5,290 nt of DNA from Candidatus Bathyarchaeota archaeon (GTDB taxonomy: Archaea; Thermoproteota; Bathyarchaeia; Bathyarchaeales; Bathycorpusculaceae). The stretch covers positions 1 to 5,290 of the forward strand of contig DAOUTL010000096.1 of assembly GCA_030626685.1 (NCBI GenBank), given 5' to 3'. This document shows positions 1 to 4,625 of this stretch, piece after piece. The number at the start of each line of letters is the position of its first letter. The stretch's first letter is position 1. A program made the translations under genes and the position numbers. Under the pieces are notes generated by a model. The model searched no databases and was not told where the DNA came from. It saw only the letters and a program-made list of their open reading frames with translations.

Positions 1-8
1 ATGTCTGT

Positions 9-84
9 GGGGTCGTCGTCTAGTTTGGTCTAGGATACCGGCCTGGGGCGCTGGCGATCCGGGGTTCAAATCCCCGCGACCCCA
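9..84 (+). tRNA. tRNA-Pro (anticodon GGG)
   Basis: A complete cloverleaf can be drawn. The acceptor stem is GGGGTCG (9-15) with CGACCCC (77-83), and the discriminator is A84. The anticodon stem is CCGGC (38-42) with GCTGG (50-54), closing the 7-nt loop CTGGGGC whose positions 34-36 are GGG (45-47), so it reads proline CCC/CCU codons. The T arm is CGGGG-TTCAAAT-CCCCG (60-76), all Watson-Crick. No CCA follows the discriminator (ACAT), so the tail must be added after transcription, as is usual in archaea. No intron is visible in the anticodon loop. Only 8 bases precede it, so its promoter lies outside the window. A T6 run at 176-181 is the nearest T-rich stretch downstream. Confidence 0.96.
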
Positions 85-190
85 CATTTAAGCAAAAGTT
101 AGGCAACTTACAAGTAACCAAAAGATGACAGTCGATGAAGCTATAACAATTTCGAAAAATGAAACGAAAATCGTCTTTTTTCACATAACT

Positions 191-226
191 CCTTTATACC
201 GTTTCATCACAGATACTTATAGGTGA
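191..226 (+). promoter_or_regulatory. TATA-like box and ribosome binding site for the exported-protein gene
   Basis: CTTTATACC (191-199) resembles an archaeal TATA box. A start site about 26 bp downstream falls near 221, just at AGGTGA (221-226), which matches the anti-Shine-Dalgarno sequence and lies 5 nt before ATG 232. This favours ATG 232 over the in-frame GTG at 223, which overlaps the ribosome binding site. Inferred from sequence only. Confidence 0.45.
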
Positions 227-231
227 ACGAG

Positions 232-657
232 ATGAATCGTCTCAGCGTTATTTTGCTATTAAGCATCATCATAAGTTCCATGGCTCTGGGAGTTGTAGCA
301 GCTGAAATGAATTATAAAATTCTGCCTTACATGCCAATTGCGATTAAACCGGAACAGGGAACCAATGAGACAACTCCTGAAATAAAGGAACTCGGGATAA
401 CCGCATTAACGACAGCTGGCATAGAGTTATTCCCGAGACCACACTTTAACTCTACGCTTCAAACAGAATTCAAGCAGGAAGATATCATGGGAATCTTCCT
501 TAACTTTTCGTTTGTTTGGGACAAGAACATTTCATTGTTCATGAATTCCCAAGCGATAGCTGAGGTAAACGACGAATTCATCTACTTCGGAGAGAACCTA
601 TCAGCCCACCTTGTATCAATTTTGGAGAGATATATAATTCACAGGGAAAGCTTGTAG
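232..657 (+). CDS. Exported beta-rich protein, N-terminal half (frame broken near 620)
   Basis: No named family recognised. The protein starts with a short basic n-region, a hydrophobic stretch (about residues 4-20) and an A-x-A-like end (VVAAE), so a signal peptide or N-terminal anchor is likely. The mature part alternates hydrophobic residues in beta-strand style and carries several N-x-S/T sequons. The start is placed at ATG 232 because AGGTGA lies 5 nt upstream; GTG 223 is the in-frame alternative. The frame ends at TAG 655-657 in an atypical tail (about residues 131-141). Reading with one extra T in the TTTT run at 620-623 instead gives SIFGEIYNSQGKLVAN and joins the open frame that runs to 1382. 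I therefore regard this as the first part of a single protein of about 383 residues, broken by a real mutation or a sequence error. Confidence 0.75.
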   Translation: MNRLSVILLLSIIISSMALGVVAAEMNYKILPYMPIAIKPEQGTNETTPEIKELGITALTTAGIELFPRPHFNSTLQTEFKQEDIMGIFLNFSFVWDKNISLFMNSQAIAEVNDEFIYFGENLSAHLVSILERYIIHRESL

Positions 658-887
658 CTAACAGTGATAATATCCATTTATGGGGTGGTGGCGGCAGTAG
701 CTCAGGAGCAAACGAAACAATCTGGCGGAAATACTATGTAAAGATCCCCCGTAGCTGGGAACCCGGAGAATACACCTTAAAAGCCCATGTAGAAGACCTT
801 ATAACAACGCTTGAGGATTCAGAGGAAACTGCTGTAAACATCTTAGTTGGCCCGCCTCTTGAAGAGCCGCATCCCACACCAATAGCG

Positions 888-1382
888 ATGAAACCGGAGG
901 ACATGATCATAGGGTTGGAGGATCTGCAAGATGGCTGGACTGTTGTCTGGGAGAATCCTAATTGGACAATTCTTGAGGGTTGTATCTCGAGCTTTGAAAG
1001 GCGCTTTAGCAAAGTGGTTGGAAACTTTACGAAAGACGTTGATGTTCGCGTTATCCAATATGAAAATGTTGATGTAGCAAAGAAAAGCTTTGATGGCAGG
1101 CTGGAAGGAGCGCTTACGTCAGAAAACTATGGACACGGAAATGTAGTTACAGTGAATGTAGGAGACGATGGTTTTCTGCGTGACAGATCAGACAGACTTA
1201 CTCCCGAATATAAGTCGACGACTGGCTGGTCAACGGGTTCCAGTATTACCTTCATAAAGCAGAACATTGTTGTTGTTATTTGTGCCTCATATAACGATGA
1301 AGCAGTAAGTCAAGGCACATACATAACCAACGAAGAGCTCATAGAGTTTGCCAGAATTCAGGAGGCAAAGATTTCATCATAG
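888..1382 (+). CDS. Exported beta-rich protein, C-terminal half of the same gene
   Basis: The first in-frame ATG is 888, but coding-like sequence in this frame extends back to about 621: GEIYNSQGKLVANSDN, a glycine/serine-rich turn, then a stretch with IPRSWEPGEYTLKAHV. That W-x-P-G-x-Y-T-L pattern is typical of the last strands of Ig-like beta-sandwich domains on archaeal surface proteins. After a proline-rich linker (PPLEEPHPTP) comes a second domain starting near DLQDGWTVVWEN. It ends with strands containing VNVGDDGFL and SSITFIKQNIVVVICAS, a layout seen in small secreted archaeal domains of unknown function. No catalytic motif is visible. There is no Shine-Dalgarno sequence before ATG 888, which supports this being the tail of the 232-657 gene and not a separate gene. 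The stop is TAG. Confidence 0.72.
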   Translation: MKPEDMIIGLEDLQDGWTVVWENPNWTILEGCISSFERRFSKVVGNFTKDVDVRVIQYENVDVAKKSFDGRLEGALTSENYGHGNVVTVNVGDDGFLRDRSDRLTPEYKSTTGWSTGSSITFIKQNIVVVICASYNDEAVSQGTYITNEELIEFARIQEAKISS

Positions 1383-1393
1383 GTTTTACACCG

Positions 1394-1416
1394 GGATGCA
1401 TCCTCAACACTTTTTT
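1394..1416 (+). terminator. Palindrome plus T-run after the exported-protein gene
   Basis: GGATGCATCC (1394-1403) is a perfect palindrome, followed by T6 at 1411-1416. This is 11 bp after the stop codon and before the next gene. Archaeal termination mainly needs the T-run, so the hairpin may be incidental. Confidence 0.35.
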
Positions 1417-1454
1417 AGAGCGGTAAACAAAACCGTATAGGGATAAGTGGTTAG

Positions 1455-2033
1455 ATGCATGTTGCTGGTAAAACTATAGTAGCTGCTGTGGCTTTGGCTT
1501 TTTCATGCTTTATTATAGCAAACACTTTGATTCGATCTCAGCCCATTAGCATCGTAATCGAAGATGAAACTCCTACGGTGATCCGTACACCAGTGGTGTA
1601 TGGAGAAAGGGAGGTATTAACTTTGGTTATCGCTTCTTGTATAGCGGGAATCTCTGCGATGTACCTCTACTTCGAAACATCTAAGAAACCTTTGGTGGGA
1701 CTCGAAAGGCAGATGACAACTCGAAAACGTATCGGATCAAGCCCGAAACTTGAAGAATTGGAAACTGTAAACACCGCATTAAGGGTCTTACGAGGACCGA
1801 GAAGAATGATTCTCGAAATAATTGTTAACAATGGAGGGGAGATGCTTCAGAAAGATCTTTACCTTGAGACAAATTTCTCGAAGGCTAAGATATCAAGGAC
1901 TCTAAGGGAACTTGAACTGAGGAACATAATTCAAAGGAAACAGTATGGGAGCACAAAAAAGATTATGCTCTCAGATTGGATGAAAAAAGGGGCTACTTTT
2001 AATTCAAGAGATCTGAAAAACAGTGCTATTTAA
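1455..2033 (+). CDS. Membrane-anchored winged helix transcriptional regulator (COG2512-like)
   Basis: The 192-residue protein has two hydrophobic segments, about residues 7-26 and 53-73. They are separated by a 25-residue loop rich in Val, Ile and Pro that is probably outside the cell. After the second segment a basic stretch (SKK, TTRKR) begins a cytoplasmic part. Residues about 108-178 form a winged helix: a hydrophobic first helix (LRGPRRMILEIIVNNGG), then QKDLYLETNFSKAKISRTLRELELRNII as the helix-turn-helix, then a basic wing (QRKQYGSTKKIMLSD). This order matches archaeal membrane-associated regulators of the COG2512 type; the ligand or signal is unknown. ATG 1455 is the first start and has only weak ribosome binding sequence upstream. 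A short CGGT/ACCG dyad (1421-1435) lies just before the gene and could be an operator. The gene ends in TAA. The neighbouring exported protein could be its sensor partner, but that is only proximity. Confidence 0.82.
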   Translation: MHVAGKTIVAAVALAFSCFIIANTLIRSQPISIVIEDETPTVIRTPVVYGEREVLTLVIASCIAGISAMYLYFETSKKPLVGLERQMTTRKRIGSSPKLEELETVNTALRVLRGPRRMILEIIVNNGGEMLQKDLYLETNFSKAKISRTLRELELRNIIQRKQYGSTKKIMLSDWMKKGATFNSRDLKNSAI

Positions 2034-2161
2034 CACTACATGTGCGCGCGCTAAAGTTATGTAGAAAACCGCAAAACTGAGAAAATTAAAACAGTGTTTA
2101 AACTATCTGACCCACTAAACTCTTCTCGCCGAAGCAAGCAATTCTCTGGCATTATATCCGA

Positions 2162-2184
2162 AAACACTGTGTATTCACAGTTTT
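2162..2184 (+). other. Hairpin with alternative upstream pairing partner
   Basis: ACTGTG (2166-2171), loop TATT, CACAGT (2176-2181). Three more A-T pairs lie outside one mismatch, and the 3' arm ends in TTTT. The 5' arm can instead pair with ACAGTGTTT at 2091-2099 (9 bp perfect), so two exclusive folds exist. It could be a terminator after the regulator gene or chance in AT-rich DNA. Confidence 0.35.
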
Positions 2185-2230
2185 CAATTATTAAGCATTT
2201 GGAATCATGACAAGAGTTTAAAGTCCGCGA

Positions 2231-2252
2231 ATAGCGCGCTAGCGCGCGCTAT
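2231..2252. repeat. Perfect 9-bp GC-rich inverted repeat
   Basis: ATAGCGCGC (2231-2239) and GCGCGCTAT (2244-2252) are exact reverse complements around TAGC. The stem is much richer in GC than its surroundings and its core alternates purine and pyrimidine, so it could extrude as a cruciform or form Z-DNA. Function unknown. Confidence 0.6.
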
Positions 2253-2319
2253 ATTCCTCTGATGACGGGAAAACACATGATCCGCATGTTTATCTACCTC
2301 ACCAATCCATTAACGACGG

Positions 2320-2356
2320 GTTTTATTATACTATACTTTAGAACGCAGTGTTCTAA
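2320..2356 (+). promoter_or_regulatory. TATA-like sequence followed by a 7-bp palindrome
   Basis: TTTTATTATACTATAC (about 2321-2336) is the best TATA-like stretch in the spacer. It is directly followed by TTAGAAC-GCAGT-GTTCTAA (2338-2356), a perfect 7-bp dyad with a 5-bp gap placed where a repressor would block initiation. No intact gene follows: the nearest ATG (2358) is at once followed by TAG. It may be an orphaned promoter/operator or the promoter of a non-coding RNA. Confidence 0.4.
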
Positions 2357-2521
2357 TATGTAGTACACGCCTCTCGCACCTTGCGGAATTGGACTCAAAC
2401 TTTGAAGCTTCTCGGATTCATTGAAGAAGCGGGCTTAGGAGTTTTCAAGCTGAACTTGGTGAAGGTTCCCTCTGCATTAGAGAAAGTCATCGGGGGTGAG
2501 AGGCAAAAGAAGTTAATGTGA
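2357..2521 (+). pseudogene. 54-codon C-terminal remnant without a start codon
   Basis: The frame is open from 2357 to TGA 2519-2521 and reads like the end of a real protein. It contains TLKLLGFIEEAGLGVFKLNL, then VKVPSALEKVIGGERQKKLM, with a helix, a glycine turn, a strand and a basic end. No ATG or GTG exists in the frame; only TTG codons at 2381 and 2402 could start it, and neither has a Shine-Dalgarno sequence. The upstream sequence in all frames is not convincingly coding. I do not recognise the parent family. It is best read as the surviving tail of a gene lost by deletion, in line with the repeats around it. A real leaderless micro-gene fed by the 2321-2336 TATA element is a weaker alternative. 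Confidence 0.35.
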
Positions 2522-2670
2522 GTGAGCGTGCGCGTGTGCAGAGAGACTGAAGAGGGGGAATAGCACACGGAAAAGGGAGGATTCACATAGATTGGTTAGT
2601 GGAGAGGCTATTATCCTCAATAAAGAAGAAACTGGTTCCTTAAGGGAAAAGAGAGACTGTTAGTAAAGGC

Positions 2671-2704
2671 GGAAGTGTGCACGCACACACACGCACACAC
2701 AAAC
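2671..2704. repeat. Alternating purine-pyrimidine repeat, copy A
   Basis: GGAAGTGTGCACGCACACAC begins this copy, and further CACGCACACAC units end in AAAC. It holds the inverted repeat GTGTGC-AC-GCACAC (2675-2688). The block GGAAG-Y-GTGCACGCACACAC...AAACT recurs at 3640-3666, and both copies are preceded by AGACTG (2654, 3611) and AAAGGC (2665, 3622). This suggests one repeat family and not simple slippage. Confidence 0.65.
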
Positions 2705-2804
2705 TAAGAGTGAAGGTCCTTCAATAATGATTGATGTGGACGGTGTGAGTAAACCTAAGCTTTTCGATAGGCCTAAGTGTGAGAACCGAATTTTCAGGGG
2801 GAGG

Positions 2805-3167
2805 TCAAGTTATTTCTATTTCTTTTCTGGCTCCGTCAAAGTGTATCTTGTATTTGTCTAAGATGTCTCTTCCGATCATCGCTTTGATTTGCGCTTGTTC
2901 GGGTAAGTCTCGTCCGAAGACCAGAATTTTAAATTCTTCGCTTAAAAACTCGATCTGGGCGCGGTACAGTTTGACGGTGTCCTTCCCGGTTCCAGTTATC
3001 ACCGTTGTGTCTCCGGCGTAGGTTAAGCCCAATTTTTCCGCGTCTTTTTCAGGGATCAGCGTTCTTCCCGCACCCGTGTCTAAGTATGCATCATACTCTA
3101 TTTCTCCCCTCGAACCCTTAATCTTCACCTTCAAGAGGGGCATGCAGTTTCTGTAGGAAACCTTCAA
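2805..3167 (-). CDS. Retropepsin-like (clan AA) aspartic protease
   Basis: The 120-residue protein carries the aspartic protease signature Y-L-D30-T-G-A-G-R-T-L-I-P at residues 28-39, where D30 would be the catalytic aspartate. A glycine-rich flap region follows (about 57-62, ITGTGK), then the second signature I-G-R-D-I-L (98-103) followed by a final strand KIHFDG. Single-domain enzymes of this kind act as homodimers, each subunit giving one Asp. Length and motif order fit the small archaeal and bacterial retropepsin-like proteins. There is no signal peptide, so it is probably cytoplasmic. The start used is TTG 3167, whose TTGA overlaps the TGA stop of the upstream gene, implying translational coupling. 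ATG 3143 (residue 9) is a credible alternative that leaves the fold intact. The substrate is unknown. It lies directly downstream of a DUF5678-like gene, a pairing I recall from other genomes. Confidence 0.85.
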   Translation of the reverse strand: MKVSYRNCMPLLKVKIKGSRGEIEYDAYLDTGAGRTLIPEKDAEKLGLTYAGDTTVITGTGKDTVKLYRAQIEFLSEEFKILVFGRDLPEQAQIKAMIGRDILDKYKIHFDGARKEIEIT

Positions 3168-3409
3168 TGGGTTCCATCCCAGAAGAGATAGGTGGGAGCT
3201 GGGCAGGGCCCAATCTTTCTAAAATAGAACTTTTTGCCGGGGTATTTCTTGAGGGCTTGCTCGTAGGCCTCGTCCAGGTTCGCACCGATCCCGGCGACAT
3301 CCCCTGACTCAACTTCGATGGCCACTATCTTTCCTAAGTGGGTCCTTTCCAGTTTCTGTTTGTTCTTCTCGTAGACCTCCTCGCCCTTAACAACAAGCAA
3401 CGACTTCAC
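3164..3409 (-). CDS. DUF5678-like small protein, partner of the aspartic protease
   Basis: This is an 81-residue acidic/basic protein. Residues 12-58 follow the DUF5678 pattern: a helix ending E-K-N-K-Q-K-L, a strand pair H-L-G-K-I-V-A-I-E with a short turn S-G-D-V-A-G-I-G, then a helix D-E-A-Y-E-Q-A-L-K-K, and finally a strand F-Y-F-R-K-I. The function of the family is not established; proteins of this type are often encoded next to retropepsin-like proteases. The start is GTG 3409, well supported by GGAGGT (plus 3416-3421) about 6 nt upstream. A TATA-like AATATTTATGG lies near plus 3439-3449. Its TGA stop overlaps the protease TTG start, so the two form a tight operon. It could be an inhibitor, adaptor or substrate of the protease; the sequence does not say which. 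Confidence 0.75.
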   Translation of the reverse strand: MKSLLVVKGEEVYEKNKQKLERTHLGKIVAIEVESGDVAGIGANLDEAYEQALKKYPGKKFYFRKIGPCPAPTYLFWDGTH

Positions 3410-3415
3410 TTTTCA

Positions 3416-3450
3416 ACCTCCAGCTAAGCAACTGTTAACCATAAATATTA
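3416..3450 (-). promoter_or_regulatory. Promoter and strong ribosome binding site of the DUF5678/protease operon
   Basis: On the minus strand a TATA-like AATATTTATGG (plus 3439-3449) sits about 25 bp before a GGAGGT ribosome binding site (plus 3416-3421), which precedes GTG 3409. The same AT-rich block read on the plus strand (ATAAATATTAATG) could serve the divergent gene at 3497, making it a shared two-way promoter. Confidence 0.5.
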
Positions 3451-3496
3451 ATGTTTGGCGACTTTCCAGAAGGACAGAAGTAGATTTTGATTTTTA

Positions 3497-3697
3497 ATGT
3501 CAGAAAAAGAAGGGGTTTTGGGTTTTAGAAATGCCGACGGGCGTGTTTTCTGTCATAAACATGGGGGCATGTGGATTTCTAGCATTAAATGTTACAGCTG
3601 CAAACACAACAGACTGAAAAGAAAGGCACATCAAAGCATGGAAGCGTGCACGCACACACACAAACTTTCAGACCTTAATGGATTTTGTTCTTCCTGA
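3497..3697 (+). CDS. Small putative zinc-binding protein (CxxH...CxxC)
   Basis: The 66-residue basic protein has C19-x2-H22 and C32-x2-C35 about ten residues apart, a plausible zinc-ribbon-like site. A lysine/arginine-rich helix (KHNRLKRKAH, 36-45) follows and could contact nucleic acid. No named family is recognised. It is transcribed divergently from the DUF5678/protease operon, and the AT-rich block near 3441-3453 could supply both promoters. No strong Shine-Dalgarno sequence precedes ATG 3497. The last third is odd: residues about 49-57 (EACTHTHKL) are encoded by copy B of the GCGTGCACGCACACAC repeat, so the original C terminus may have been replaced by repeat-derived sequence. The Cys/His pattern supports a real gene, but the small size keeps confidence moderate. 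Confidence 0.55.
   Translation: MSEKEGVLGFRNADGRVFCHKHGGMWISSIKCYSCKHNRLKRKAHQSMEACTHTHKLSDLNGFCSS
3640..3666. repeat. Alternating purine-pyrimidine repeat, copy B
   Basis: The sequence starts GGAAGCGTGCACGCACACAC and ends CAAACT. It contains the 10-bp palindrome GCGTGCACGC (3644-3653). It matches copy A (2671-2704) apart from a C/T change and a missing CACGCACA-type unit. It lies inside the 3' end of the small zinc-binding protein gene. Confidence 0.65.
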
Positions 3698-3815
3698 CTG
3701 TTTTAGCTCATTGCGAATGTGAATGAGGTTATTCCCCTAATCTGAAGGCTGAATTGGAAATCCCACAACAATATTCAAATCGAATAAAACTATTTTTGTC
3801 CGAATTATTCACCAC

Positions 3816-3821
3816 TTATAT
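3816..3821 (+). promoter_or_regulatory. TATA-like hexamer at the left edge of the GIY-YIG cassette
   Basis: TTATAT (3816-3821) adjoins the left inverted repeat. In the present orientation it would drive antisense RNA across the nuclease gene from about 3844. If the cassette were inverted, the nuclease ATG would begin at 3844, about 26 bp from the hexamer centre. The matching position beside the right repeat (minus strand AAATGTG) lacks a TATA-like sequence. Confidence 0.3.
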
Positions 3822-3840
3822 GTGCACCTAAGAATTGATA
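3821..3840 (+). repeat. Left 20-bp inverted repeat of the GIY-YIG cassette
   Basis: TGTGCACCTAAGAATTGATA. Its exact reverse complement lies at 4347-4366. The match extends outward to 23 bp with a single mismatch at 3820. It contains the TAG stop of the nuclease gene (plus 3828-3830, minus-strand reading). Confidence 0.95.
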
Positions 3841-4343
3841 ACAGACCTTACAAATCTATCTGGTTCGTATGCCACACGCGACTTCCCTACTTTGGCTATT
3901 CCAACAATAGCAAAGAATTCTCTACGAATCCCAAGATTTAATGGTGGGGGTTCTTTGTATTTGTCAGCATATAATTTTATAGCTGCCCATTCCTGTCCTC
4001 TCGCATCTTCAGGCGTCTTTAACTCTTCCCACGAAACTTCATACTCGTCCAAATTAACAACTTCAGAAATATTACAAAAGATGATAGTTTTACCAATAGT
4101 ATGAACCTCAACTTGTCCATTAATACCCTTCCAAAGTTCTCGAACTCTCCTTCTCAATTTCTTTGCTGAACCTATATACAATATCCCTTTATGGTCAAAA
4201 CCTCCCAGACGGGGGATAGGGATTGGTTTCCCATTTTTTGACCGTCTCACAAAATAAACTCCAGAAACGTTACGTATGTCATTAAACTTTTTGACAGCCA
4301 AGTCTTTTAGCTTATACCACCTTATCTCTATTTTAATCGCCAT
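3828..4343 (-). CDS. GIY-YIG family endonuclease
   Basis: From ATG 4343 the protein has 171 residues. The N-terminal catalytic core shows G-V-Y (residues 28-30, in V-S-G-V-Y-F-V), then after an insertion I-L-Y-I-G-S (54-59) as the YIG motif. Basic helix K-L-R-R-R-V-R-E-L follows (63-71), with the catalytic arginine among R64-R66. Glutamate E118 in A-R-G-Q-E-W-A-A-I-K-L-Y is the likely metal ligand, and P-P-P-L-N (132-136) supplies the conserved asparagine. All expected active-site residues are therefore present. GIY-YIG enzymes cut DNA in homing, repair, restriction and mobile elements; no separate DNA-binding domain of a known homing type is visible here. In-frame TTG 4352 is an alternative start inside the right inverted repeat. 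No clear TATA box or Shine-Dalgarno sequence precedes the gene as it stands. Codon use is not obviously unlike its neighbours. Confidence 0.85.
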   Translation of the reverse strand: MAIKIEIRWYKLKDLAVKKFNDIRNVSGVYFVRRSKNGKPIPIPRLGGFDHKGILYIGSAKKLRRRVRELWKGINGQVEVHTIGKTIIFCNISEVVNLDEYEVSWEELKTPEDARGQEWAAIKLYADKYKEPPPLNLGIRREFFAIVGIAKVGKSRVAYEPDRFVRSVINS

Positions 4344-4346
4344 TGC

Positions 4347-4366
4347 TATCAATTCTTAGGTGCACA
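4347..4366 (-). repeat. Right 20-bp inverted repeat of the GIY-YIG cassette
   Basis: Plus-strand TATCAATTCTTAGGTGCACA is the exact reverse complement of 3821-3840. Its inner edge is only 3 bp from the nuclease ATG (4341-4343), so it forms most of the 5' leader or lies immediately upstream of a leaderless transcript. Confidence 0.95.
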
Positions 4367-4625
4367 CATTTCCTCTATTGGCTTCCTACAAACCTAAATT
4401 TTCCTATGGACTTTTTCTGTTATTAGGCTTATGCTTTTAGCGTATTTCATGAACGCTTGATTAACTTTTGAAAAGGGCGAAGTTGAATATGACAATGACT
4501 TAGACATGTGCAAACTTAGAAAAAAGCCTTGATAGAGTTCTTTTTTTAAAAAGGATTTTAATTAAAGTCGAATTTCAGAATTTCTTTTATTTTTAAGGTT
4601 TAAAATAGTTGTTGGTGTTGCTGAT
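4367..4625. other. AT-rich spacer between the cassette and the RHH gene
   Basis: No gene is seen on either strand. It holds a small dyad AGCGT/ACGCT (4439-4457), a T7A5 tract (4541-4552) that could terminate transcription on either strand, and TTTATTTTTAAGG (4586-4598), which could be the TATA region for the RHH gene. Confidence 0.4.

Larger units (their letters stand above)
2034..2804. other. 771-bp gene-poor spacer rich in dyads and alternating purine-pyrimidine tracts
   Basis: No confident gene is seen on either strand. The stretch holds, in order: an alternating tract TGTGCGCGCGC (2041-2051); ACAGTGTTT (2091-2099) able to pair with AAACACTGT (2162-2170); a hairpin at 2162-2184; a perfect 9-bp GC-rich hairpin at 2231-2252; TATA-like sequence near 2320-2336 with an adjoining palindrome at 2338-2356; a 54-codon open remnant at 2357-2521; a second alternating tract at 2524-2539; and a long GTGTGCACGCACAC-type tract at 2675-2702. 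Two short frames (2592-2663 and 2727-2852) were seen but are too weak to call. The density of dyads suggests decayed mobile DNA or an unrecognised structured RNA. Confidence 0.6.
3821..4366. mobile_element. 546-bp one-gene cassette bounded by 20-bp perfect inverted repeats
   Basis: The outer 20 bp at each end are exact inverted copies, and the only thing between them is the GIY-YIG nuclease gene, whose stop codon lies in the left copy and whose start region abuts the right copy. A perfect 20-bp match 507 bp apart with such placement is not expected by chance. No convincing target duplication is seen: the left flank is CCACTT before ATA and the right flank is ATTTCC. No transposase or recombinase is inside. 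It could be a homing-type or helper-dependent element, or an invertible segment. Calling it mobile is an inference. Confidence 0.5.

Noticed and set aside
9..84. tRNA-Pro as an integration site with an attachment repeat at the right end of the window
   Set aside because: No copy of the tRNA 3' end (GGTTCAAATCCCCGCGACCC) occurs elsewhere in the window, and no integrase is visible.
125..226. 33-codon plus-strand frame from ATG 125 between the tRNA and the exported-protein gene
   Set aside because: No Shine-Dalgarno sequence, unconvincing composition, and it overlaps the likely promoter and ribosome binding site of the next gene.
2262..2363. 33-codon frame from ATG 2262 running through the TATA-like region
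   Set aside because: It spans the TATA box and palindrome, has no ribosome binding site, and shows no recognisable family.
2592..2663. Short frame TTG GTT AGT... (LVSGEAIILNKEETGSLREK), faintly like the start of a tRNA-splicing endonuclease
   Set aside because: Only 23 codons, TTG start far from GGGAGG, and the likeness is too slight; an alternative frame over the same DNA reads equally well.
2671..2704. CRISPR array or tandem satellite
   Set aside because: The units are short CA/GC alternations without regular unique spacers.
2727..2852. Plus-strand frame from ATG 2727 (MIDVDGVSKPKLFDRPK...)
   Set aside because: It overlaps the 3' end of the clearly real protease gene on the other strand, has no ribosome binding site, and its second half is antisense shadow.
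3118..3312. Minus-strand frame overlapping both the DUF5678-like gene and the protease
   Set aside because: It lies in a different frame across two well-supported overlapping genes and has no motif of its own.
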